From Coptodactyla brooksi (taxonomy: Eukaryota > Arthropoda > Insecta > Coleoptera > Scarabaeidae): 20,636 nucleotides of DNA. The position numbers and the translations under genes are program-made. Of the stretch, positions 1-10,300 are shown piece after piece; positions within the stretch are counted from its first letter, which is position 1; each line of letters begins with the position of its first letter. Location of the stretch: NCBI GenBank assembly GCA_033557675.1, contig JAWQRM010000658.1:1-20636 (forward strand), given 5' to 3'. Under the pieces are notes generated by a model. It saw nothing but the letters and a program-made list of their open reading frames with translations. It was not told where the DNA came from and searched no databases.

Positions 1-299
1 GACAAAGCGCTTAAGTAATGCCAGAAAAACAGTTTAATCGGGAAAAAAGGGCAGAGCCATCTACGGAGCTTCGGCGGAAGGTTTCGGAACTACATAATAA
101 GCATTCAGTCGGAATATTTCGAAAGAAAACTTTTCCGGTTAATTTCCTGTTAATATCTAATTTTAAAGACAGTAATTTGGACACAAAGTGCATTATCGTC
201 CATTCTAATGGAATTTAATACGGAGTTGACGCAAGAAGTTTGCTTTTGGAAATTATTATCGTGTACTAAACGACCTATGACATCGATTTTCTTTTAAAG
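1..299. other. 3' intergenic flank, nothing recognised
   Basis: Outside the gene. Two overlapping open frames of 60-66 codons on opposite strands have no recognisable domain and no splice support. The first 130 bases are less AT-rich than the rest of the flank. I see no gene here. Confidence 0.5.
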
Positions 300-304
300 T
301 GTTG

Positions 305-665
305 AAAAGAGTTGTTCAAAAAGAAGAGTAATTAATAATGATCTTTACGGTTTTATTTTAGAATTTAAAGTTATGTTGCCGAGTAATTCTTTTCTTTCGT
401 TTAAAGAAATTAACAATACATGACGGCACCTCCACCAATTTTAAATTTGCAATTTCGTTTTAAAAGTACAAAGGAACTGTTTTGACAGTTATTCAAAATA
501 AAGAGTGACTACTAATGATTTTTACTACTTTATTTTAGAATTTAAAGTTACGATGCCGAGTAATTCTTTTTTTTATTGAAAGAAATTAGCAATACGTGAC
601 GGAACTGCACCGATTCTAAATTTCTTATTTTGTTTTAAAGCGTAAGAGGTAATCTTAAGTACAAG
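305..665. repeat. Two tandem copies of the ATGACGGCACCTCCACC repeat (about 177 bp)
   Basis: The segments TTTTAGAATTTAAAGTTA (near 355 and 532) and the core TGACGGCACC-type sequence (421 and 597) recur with 176-177 bp spacing. Each unit also carries GCCGAGTAATTCTTTT. Related copies fill two introns of the gene. Confidence 0.8.
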
Positions 666-1180
666 AAACGATGGTAGTTTTTATTCTAACTGTCAAGACT
701 GATGGGCGGTACAAATCATTTCTCATATTTTAAAACTTCTCTGACATAATCCAACTTTTTGTTCTACTTTTACATTACAGACTTAACATCGCTTAGTTTA
801 GACAGATGTCTAACATAATCTTTTATTTTATAGTTCTAGAACAGAATTCGAATGTCACAATTTTTTTTTCTAAAAATAATTTTCAACTGTACTTTGTATT
901 TTGACAGTTTTTCTAACCTAACAGTCCTTGACAGTACTGACAGTTTTCCAACTTAAGCTCACTGGCTTTTCTGACATAACACAACTTCACCTTAAGCACC
1001 ACTTTGACAGTTTGAAATTGAAATGGCCGTCTTGCGCTCTCATTTTATTTTAGTCTCTCATCATAACACCGTCATGTTTGGTATCAAATAATTTCGTTTA
1101 AGAGTTTCTTTAATGATATTTGAGTTTACCAATTTTTCGAATAGTCTTCAATTTACTGAAATGAGAAAGGATAAAAATTC
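666..1180. other. AT-rich 3' flank with recurring TGACAGTTT / CTGACATAA motifs
   Basis: No coding signal. TGACAGT(T) occurs several times between about 900 and 1015, and CTGACATAATCCAACTT (about 741) is echoed by CTGACATAACACAACTT (about 974). These look like decayed repeats, not sites with a known function. Confidence 0.5.
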
Positions 1181-1184
1181 TCAC

Positions 1185-1331
1185 ACCTAAGATTACATAT
1201 GTTTATTTTTCACTATATAAACAAATACAGTCCAGATAAAACATATTCTTTACCATTTAATATTTTTTTACAGCTCACATGTTGAATAATAAACATAGTT
1301 TAAAAATAAGAGCCTCTTCTTTCGGAGCCGG
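1185..1331 (-). other. apolpp 3' UTR (about 145 nt)
   Basis: Sequence between the TAG stop and the likely cleavage site, AT-rich with no further frame. Its end is inferred from the AATAAA signal and a GT-rich stretch just past it (TTAGGTGTGAG on the minus strand, about 1177-1187). Confidence 0.65.
1202..1207 (-). promoter_or_regulatory. Poly(A) signal AATAAA for apolpp
   Basis: AATAAA on the minus strand, about 125 nt after the stop codon and followed by a GT-rich element. A weaker ATTAAA at 1256-1261 could serve as an earlier alternative. Confidence 0.72.
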
Positions 1332-1352
1332 CTAGTCTTGGGTCAGTTTTCT
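1332..1352 (-). CDS. apolpp: apolpp last coding exon: RKLTQD-stop
   Basis: Acceptor CTAATTCGCAG|AGA in phase 0 gives six codons, RKLTQD, and TAG at 1334-1332. Without this splice the previous frame would read VSFPVPNPRFRH-stop. The acceptor has a pyrimidine-interrupted but acceptable tract, and the intron is 55 nt like its neighbours. Confidence 0.82.
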   Translation of the reverse strand, partial: RKLTQD

Positions 1353-4300
1353 CTGCGAATTAGAATCGTTAGTGCCGAAATCGTGGGTTTGGAACTGGAA
1401 AACTTACGTTGGACGCGGGCCTCTTCTTCGAATGCACCAGCCTGCACTTGTTCCTCGACGCGAAGAAGTCGCTGCGCTCGCACTCGCAGTCGAGCCCCTG
1501 CTCATTCGTCAGCATGGACTCGATGATGTTGTACGAGGCGACCTGCGTGTACAGTTTCTTGTTCGCCTTCGACGCGGTGCCGAAGTTGTCCAGGACGAAC
1601 ACGTTGCCGCCGGCCTGAAACGGGACGCGTGAACGCAACGGTCGACAGTGAAAGTTCGAAACCGACCTTGACCGTGTACTCGCTGCAGTAGTCGTTGTAG
1701 GTGATGTCCTTGACGAGGTCGGGATTCCCGGTCGGCTTCCTCTTGCAGTCGGGGAACGTGAGGACGGCGTCGCTGTTGAAGCCGATCACGTTCTTTGTCG
1801 TCTTGTCGTCCTTCACCTTGAACCTGGACCCCGTCATGGGAGTGAAGGTGTGCAGCGTCACGGTCGGCTCCTGCAGCAGGAGGGCGCGCAGCTTCTGCAG
1901 GAGGACGAACGATCCCGTCTCGCAGAGGGACGACGTCACGGCCACTATCGCCTTGGCCGCGTGCGCCCTGAACGGGTAGTCGGTCGCCTCCTCGTACGCG
2001 AATTCCTGCGGGGTGTCGCCTGCGTTCGGAGCAAAGAAATGAGCGAAAAGCGAACTGGGAAGCGGGGGATCGTTTGCGTACCTAGCGCCAACCTCAGGTC
2101 GTAGTCGGACGACTTCAAAAGCGACAGGAGGAAGTCGAGCTGCTTGCACCCGGTCTCGATGTCGTCGTCGTCGCGCTTGTCCGAGAACTTCAGGTTGGGG
2201 AACTTCCCCTTGAAGGTCATCTTGCCGCCGTTTGTCGTTATGTGGGACGGGTAATCGGGATGCTCGCCCCCGTACGCTATGATGTGGAACTCGACGTCCC
2301 TTCATCGACAGAAACAAAGAAAAAAAGTCAAGCAAACGGTCATTCGATCGGGACGCTTCTTACTTGACGCCTCTTTCGGAAAACTCCTTCTTCAGTTGTT
2401 CGCCCAAGGGCACGATCAGGTCGGCGTACACCTGTTTGTTCTCGGTCGCGACGTCGATGGCGAACACGACGTCGGCGGCCTTCTGCGGTATCTTCACGCT
2501 GAACTTTTCGCCCAGACTCGTCGGCTTCTCCGAGTTGGTGCATTGCTCTGCAAGGACACGCGGTTAAACTAAATTCCGACTCGAAAAGACCGGCTACTTA
2601 CGGAACTGCGCCGGTAACGCGACCGGTATGAACCTCGTGTGGCACATGGCGACGTAGGCGGTCGCTATGGCCCGCGCGGTATTCGGTACTTTGGCCGCCA
2701 CCCCATGATCGCAGGCCTGCATGAACAGGTCGGGTTTCACGACCCGGAAGCAGGGGGACATCAGCGAGTTGGCCTCGAACAGCTTCGTGCACTCCTCCTC
2801 GTGGTGGTGCGTCGAGTGGTCGACCGTCTTCACCATCGGGCAGCCCGTGTCCATGCGGTACGCGTTGCCGAAGTCGCTCTCCGACTGGACGACCTTCCCG
2901 TTGGGCAGCACGTAGTCGTCGAAGTTCTCGTGGTTCGCGTTGCCCAGCAGGCCCCTCAGGCGGTCGTGGTAGAACCCGGACACGCTGACCGCGCAGACGG
3001 TCAGGTCGGGCGAGCAGTACAGCTTGACGCCCGCCTTCGACGACACCTGCACCTGGTCGTACAGCCTGTACGCGTCGGTCAGCTTCGTGCGGATCGGGAG
3101 CTCGGACGCGGCCCCGTTCAGCGTCGCGTGGCCCGATTTCTTTATCGTGATCGTGTTCGCCTTGTCGTAGAAGGTCAGTTCCGTCATTATTCCGTTGGCG
3201 TACGTCCCGACGATCGAGAACCGCCCCTCGACGTCCCTCGCCAGCATGTAGTTGCATTTTCCCGGGAACGTCAGGTGCCGCCCGTCGAAAGTGAAGATGT
3301 GCTGACCCTGCGCTACGATTGCGTACCCTAAAATTCAAAAATTAATAATCGTATTGTAATCTTTTTATATTAAAACCGTTTTTTCTTATTGTTTCAGGTG
3401 CTTCCACGTGTTAGGTAAGTTCCCCACATCCGTATTAATTAGTCGTAAACTTTCAGTCGTATATCTTGGGTCAAATTTTGCCATTTGAACTATTTTGACA
3501 TTTTCTTGTACTTATATTTTAAACGCTTGGATTATATTGATTTTCTTTTTTTCTATGATAAAAAAAATAAAATTTTCTTACAGTTGAAGAAATTAACAAT
3601 ACATGACGGCACCTCCACCAATTTTAAATTTGTTATTTCATTTTAAAGCACAAAAGACAGTTAAGTTTATTAAACTCTCAGAGCTAATGGGCAATTGAAA
3701 TCATTTGTTGATCAAAATCAATGCAATTTATATAAATTTGAGTAGGTTTAAAGTTAAAATTTTGATTGTTTTTATATTTACTGCATAAACACTTAGTATA
3801 TAATTAGTTGCAAACACTCAGTCATACGTCTTGGGTCAAATTTTAACATCTTACCAAAACCAATTCATACACCATGTAATAAATACTTAGTTCATAATTT
3901 AACGCATATTATTTGTTCTATTAGAAAACATTTTGTCATTTTCTTGCACATATATTTTAACATGCTTGGATTATGTTAATTTTTTTTTCTGTAATAAAAA
4001 AAAATTAAAATTTTCTTTTAGTTGAAAAAATACATGACGGCACCTCCACCAATTTTAAATTTGTTATTTCGTTATAAAGCGCAAAAGATCATCATTTTTT
4101 TTTATTTTTATCGTTTTAATTCACATTTATAGGCAAAGGCTCTGATTTATTAACTGTCTGTTTTGACATTCAATAGCAATTAAACTGAATTAAAACTATT
4201 TGGGTGGCTGCTTTCAGTTTTATTTCCCTATTGTTATGACCGAAGGGACTACCTCAGCTACAAGGAAGTTTACGATGGGCCGATGAAATAATTTGAAGGA

Positions 4301-7300
4301 TAATTTGTTTTCTTTCGTGTATTTACAAACTTTTAGATTGAATTTTCATAAAATTTAGTCAAAAATTAGCCGACGCCGGGTGACGTTACGTTACTAGTAC
4401 AGGTTCCGTAATAACCTGTACTAGTTTTAAAAGATTCAAACGATTTCAGACGGCAAATTGTATTGCAACATAGAATTTTCGAATGGTCTGAGGAAATTTA
4501 GAAATAACTAAGATAATTTGAAATAATTCCAGACATTTTTAAAACATTATCTAAAGAATCTCGGTAGTATTACACCAGCGAAACTATTTCTGTAAGAATT
4601 TATACCTGATTTTAAGAGATTCAACTGATCTTAGCCACATAACTACATAGCAATCGATGCAATTTTCAAAAGCTTCAAATGATCTGGGGAAATATAGAAA
4701 GATTTACAGTAATTTGTAATAATTATAGATATAACTATATATCTATAATTATATATTATATTAGGTATATATAATTATAGATATATAGTTATATCTATAT
4801 TAACTTATTATATATCTATAATAAGTTTCTGTAACAACATGTATTGATTTTAAAAAATTCAAACAATTTTAGCCGGATAATTGCATAGCAATTTATAAAA
4901 TTTTCAGTAATTTCAAATGATCTGGGGAAGTTTAAAAAGATTTATGGTAATTTGTAATAATTCCAGACACATTTAAAGCATTATACGAAGAATCTCAATT
5001 ATATTAAACCAAATGAATTATTTTTGCAACAACTTCTGCCTGTTTTAACATATTCAAATGATTTTAGCTAAACAACTACATAGCAACTGATACAATTTTA
5101 AACATTTTCAAATAATATGGAGCAATATAGAAAGATTTAGAGTAATTTGTAATAATTATAGATATTTTTAAACCAATTGAGAGAATCACAACAATATTAA
5201 AAGCATCTTACCAATTTTATAGCAAACTATAAAATACATATAAAGTTTCAACAGTTTTAAATGATCTGAGATAGTTTACAATGGTAATTTGCAATACTTT
5301 AAAACAGTTTTAAAGCCTTGTAAGAAGAATTTCGATATTAATCATGAAAACTCTAAGGAAAGCCAGGAAATTATTTAACTAGCAATCTGCATTGATTTCA
5401 AAAGATTCAAACAATTTTAGCTGGAAGGCTTCAAGCAATTGTACTGCAAGTTATAAAATTTTTGAGTAGCCCATTGTAACTTCTTCGCAGCTTAGGTAGT
5501 CCATTCGATCATAACAGTAGGGACACCCTTTTGGAGCAATACAACTGATTTTTTAACCAATAAAACTGAAAGCAGATAGATGGGCCGTCCAGATAGGTTT
5601 AACCCAGATTTTCTTTTTTCTACGATAAAAAATTTAAGATTTTCTTCTAGTTGAAGAAATTAACAATACATGACAGCACCTCCACCGACTTTAAATCTGT
5701 TATTTCGTTTTAAAGCTCAAAAACTTATCATTTTAATTCAGATTTATAGATAAAAGCTTTTCTTTATTAACTGACAGTTCTGACATTCAATGATGGTCAA
5801 GTTTATTAAATGACAGAACTGAGGGGTAATAGAAATCATTTGTTGATCAAAATCAATACAATTTATATAAATTTGAGTAGATTTAAAGTTAAAATTTTAA
5901 TCGTTTCTATACTTACTGATCACTATAAAGTTTTCAGCATTGTTTTTAAGTATAAAAGACAATTATTTTGATAGTTAATAAAAGTTAGCTATGATAGTTA
6001 ATTGATAATGACTTTTCAGATGTACAAAAGTGCGCACAGATTTCAACTTTTCCCTTTGAATCGGAACCATCCGTGTTTTCTGTCTGTCTGTATGCACATG
6101 ATGATTCCTTACAAGTTATTGACAATGACTTCTAAAATATTATGTAAAATAATACATTTCGGCACTCCACCGATTAAAAACTTTGTCTTTAATACAAAAT
6201 TTAGATATTAAAGTTAACTATCGAAGAGTTTTAACAAGATTTTCAGTGCACATTTATAGAATTTTATGTAGAAATCTAAATGTATGCTATTTCTCATATA
6301 ATAACTACACTTTTACAATAAGTGTCATGTACTGAAAATATAGTTTTAATTGTTAAAGTGGTGTAAGAGGCTTAATTTGTTAAGATACTTAACAAGTTCG
6401 GAATGTATAACTTTCTCTACACATTATAGCTAAGAGAAAGTAATAATTCAGTCCACCCTTGTTTAGGAGTCGTTAAATATTGATAACTTTTTGCACGTTC
6501 AACATTTTAAAGCACAACAGAAGTAGTGTGTATAAGCGATATCTTTGTTTAATTGGTTTTGATATAAAGTTTCCTTGTTCGGTATATTTTCTTTACTTAC
6601 TTCTAAACGGTGGAATCCTTTCCAATGGGTTCAGCGTAAAGTGATAGAATATCTCCTCCCACGTCGGCAAATCTCTGGAAATCACCCTGTTGATGCCCGA
6701 AAACTGCATGGCGACGAGGTTCGGAATTAACCCCGCCAGTTTCGTCGAGAGCGGAATCCCGGCGGCTTTCCGAGTGTCGTCTTGCTTCTGTTCGACGTAC
6801 ACCACCTCCTTGACAGCCGCGATAATCATCTTGACGAGGTGTTGTGCGGCTTCGAGATCGTTAACCTCTTGACGTTTCATTTTCTAGCGACGGGAAATGC
6901 GAGAATCAACCGGGTAAGTTCGATTGCATTAAAATAGACATGATTACCTTTACGATGTAATTCGAGACGTGCGCGAAGATATCTCTGACGGCCGGAATGT
7001 GAACGTGGGACATTATTTCATTGGAGATGCCTTGGAATTGGTCGATGACCTGCTGCGGCACGGGTTCGCCCTTTTCGATCTGTTAAGAACCGAGAATGAA
7101 ACGGACGGCTTTCGAGAAGAAGAAAATAGTCACCTTTTCGATCATGGCCTTGATTTGTTCGTAGTACGGTTGGGCCTTTATCTCTTCCAAGATGTTCTGG
7201 AACGGCTTCGTCACGGTCTGCTTGATGTCTTCGAAAACCTTCACGACGAACCTGGTCGCGTCTGAAATATCCCAGAATTAAGCCGGTCGAAATTAATTTA

Positions 7301-10300
7301 AAGTACACCGTCGTGGCTACCTTGCGTCGTCGAGGTCAATAAGCTGGCGATCTGCTTCAGTTCTTCTTTGTGGGCTTCGAGCAGGTCGGTAACTTGACCC
7401 ATAAAGTTCAAGGCCACTTCGGACGTCTTCTCGAAGAACGCGTACGTGCCTTCCGTTATTTTATCGGCGATTTCCTTCAGCTTCGGCAACGTGTCCCTCT
7501 CGAACGTTTCCGCCACATCGCCCACGTGCCTCTGCACTATTTCCGTCATCTTACCGAAGAAACTGTTGGTCTCCTTGAAGATGCCGGTAGAGAATTCCAT
7601 TAAAGCTTGCACGAACGTGACCCTAGAAATGATAAATTTAAAACAGCAATCGTAAGAATTTGTTATATCACGAAAACGTGTATTATGCCCTGTGCCGTAG
7701 ATTGCGGAACTTCAGTCAGTTCGCCGGTAACTCTAACAGGCGCTGTACAATCCTTGGGTTTTAAGCTTTTAAGGACAACTAGGAATTCGTAAGGGTTTAA
7801 GCGAAAACATTATAAAATAGTATAATATTGAGCGGAACTTACAAAGCATTGCTGATTTTCTTCAAGTTCTCATCGGCTTCCAGTTCGGCTTTGATAGCTT
7901 TCAACTCCGCCTCGTAGTAATCCCTTAGAGGCTGCACGTTGGCTTGGTTCGCGTTGATCTGCTTGGCGATTTCTCCCAAGTACATCCTGGAATCCTCGGT
8001 CGACTTTTTGATGGCGTTCTTGCTCTCGTCGATGACCCGCTGCGTGGCCTTCTTCATCGGCTCGACCAAGTGCTCCTTGATGTGTTTCGCCTCGAAGCCG
8101 TAATCGCTCTTCAGGAAGTTGGCCTCGTCCAGCTTGACGGAGCCGTGCGCGAAGTCGATCTTCTTCCCGTCCTTGTGCAGGGCGACGCGGAAGTCCGCGA
8201 TCTGGTTGGGGACGAACGCGGCGTTCGCCTCCAGCTTCGGGTTCTTGGTGGTCGCCTTCGTCAGGTAGAACTTGAGGGAATTCCTGTTCTTGGCGTCGAC
8301 GTGCGCCAGCAGCTTTTCCAGGCCCAGCACTTGGAACTGGGCGTTCACGTTGATCTCGTCGGCAGTCGCCTTCACGTCCGCCTCGTAGTCGTAGATCAGG
8401 TAGTTGTTGACCTTGAGCTGCTCCAACACCCTTGACAGCGAGAACAGTCCATGGTAGGACGAGACCGACTTCTTCCCGTCAAAGTCCACCGTCAGATCGT
8501 ATTTGTTTTCCATCAGGTAAGGCTTGGTGTCCGTCATTTCGTATATGTCACCGTTTAACTTCAATTTTAACGGCTGAAGAAAGTAAAACACTATTTTATA
8601 CAAAGAGAAAATGAAGAATTTAAATGAATTAACAATACACGACGGCACTCCACCAAATTTAAATTTATTTCGTTTTAAATTATAAAAGATAATTGTCTCG
8701 ACAGTTATTCAACAGAGAATACCATTAATATTGATTTTTCAGACTTTATTTTAGAATTTCAATTTGTTATACCGAGGAATTCCCTTTTCTTAATAATATC
8801 AGCAAGGAATGTCATTTTTTACATCGACTGTCGATTTTTGAGTTTAAATTTTGCCGTCTGCCCATCTGTCTATTTGTTCGTATGTGTATACACTATTTTT
8901 CTTTTTTTCAATGTTAAAAAAATAAGATTTTTTTTAAATTGATGAAATTAACAATGCATGATGGTAATTCTACCAATTTTATATCTTTTATTCTGTTGTA
9001 AAATATAAAAGATAACTATTTTGACAGATAATCAAAAGAAAAAGTCACTAATGGTGATTTTTAAGACTTTATGTTAGAATTCAAACCTCCCATTATAAAT
9101 GGTTCTTGTGGTTTTTTAATACTAACAACAAAGAGTATCATTTTTAGGTGAACTGTCAATTCTTAAGTTGTAGTCTGTCCATCTGTCTATTTGACAAAAA
9201 ATTTGAAAATTTGAAAAAAAATTATTAACGCATGACGGCACCTCCACCAATTTTAAATTTATTCTTTTGTTGCAAAGTGTAAAAGATAACTATTATCACA
9301 GATATTCAAAAGAAAAAGACATCAATAGTGATTTTTAAGACTTTATTTTTGAATTTAAAACTTATTATTCTGAGTGATTGTTTTGTTTTTTCAATACTAG
9401 TGACAAAGAATATCGTTTTTTCAGGTTCACTGTTGATTTTTGAGTTAAAATAGAAATTTTGTAGTGTACCTGTATGTTTATTTGTCTGTATGTATGTATA
9501 CTATTTTTCTTTTATTTTCAACGATAAAAAAAATTAAGATTTTCTTTTAGTTAAAGAAATTAACAGTACATGATGGCACCTCCACCAATTTTAGATTTGT
9601 TATTTTGTTTTAAAGTATAAATGATAATTGTTTTGATGGTTATTCAAAAGAAAAAATGATTAATAGTTATTTTTAAGACTCTATTTTAGAATCGATTCTT
9701 TGTTTTTTTAATAGTAATGGCAAAGAATATAATTTTTTATGTCGACTGTTAATTTCTGTATTTGTTTTTTTCTGAAACTACCAGCGATATTATAGACTTT
9801 TATCTTTTATCGTGAGCTCTATGTATTTCTTTAGAAATCAATAGATCTCTGCCGATTTTTGTCAGGAAATTATGTGTTTAAAGCCAATTTTGTGGGAGAC
9901 TTACTTGAATGTCCAAAACGAACGAATGCTTAAACTCTTCTTTGCCTGCAGTCTGATCCAGGGTTCCTGTTACGTCCAAAGTGACCTTCTTGTTGGAATT
10001 TGGCAAAACCTCCAAGTTACTATGTATTTCCAGTTTGTACGGGTTTTTCAAGCTTAGGGTGCTCTTGTGGGTCGCCAGCATCGGCTGTGTGAAAGAATAT
10101 CAGTCGTGACAAATTCAATCTACGCTCGCACGTACCTTTTTGAGAGCCGGGTGGATGAATTTAAGCTCGGCATCTAAATTGGCCACTTTGTCGGTGAATT
10201 CGGGCAGCGCGACAAACGACAGCATCATCTTTTCATTGGGTTTCGTCTTCTTGTTCAGGTAACGGACGATTTCGAATTTTATGGGCCCCCTTTGACCGGC

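Larger units (their letters stand above)
4190..5602. mobile_element. Candidate non-autonomous TIR element bounded by TTAA, about 1.4 kb
   Basis: Left end (plus) TTAAAACTATTTGGGTGG then TGCTTTCAGTTTTATT; right end read on the minus strand TTAAACCTATCTGGACGG then TGCTTTCAGTTTTATT. The inverted similarity continues inward over GTTATGA(C/T)CGAA(G/T)GGACTACCT to ATGGGC (4280 on the left, 5469 on the right), interrupted by a 35-bp insertion on the right arm. No transposase frame lies inside. TTAA at both ends is the target site of piggyBac-type elements, but TTAA is common in AT-rich DNA, so that class is only a suggestion. The interior is tandem repeats. Confidence 0.6.
3328..6600 (-). other. 3,273-nt repeat-filled intron between the helical and VWD exons
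   Basis: The longest intron. From high to low coordinate it holds unique AT-rich sequence (about 6200-6600), repeat copies (about 5603-6180), a TTAA-bounded element with inverted ends (4190-5602), and another repeat block (about 3430-4180). A 69-codon frame on the plus strand at 6002-6211 lies in repeat-like sequence and is not credible as a gene. Confidence 0.85.

Noticed and set aside
11..218. Two overlapping 60-66 codon frames at the left edge
   Set aside because: Opposite strands, no recognised domain, no splice or promoter evidence. A distal exon of a neighbouring gene cannot be excluded, but nothing supports one.
1502..2335. Continuous 277-codon minus-strand frame through three exons and their introns
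   Set aside because: Only its middle part is the true frame (exon 21). Its beginning and end read exons 20 and 22 out of frame and translate introns; splicing restores the conserved sequence.
6002..6211. 69-codon frame inside the large intron on the plus strand
   Set aside because: It overlaps a degenerate copy of the repeat family, has no domain and no supporting signals.
3328..6600. Possible nested gene or transposase in the 3.3-kb intron
   Set aside because: No frame longer than 69 codons and no conserved transposase or reverse transcriptase motif in any frame.
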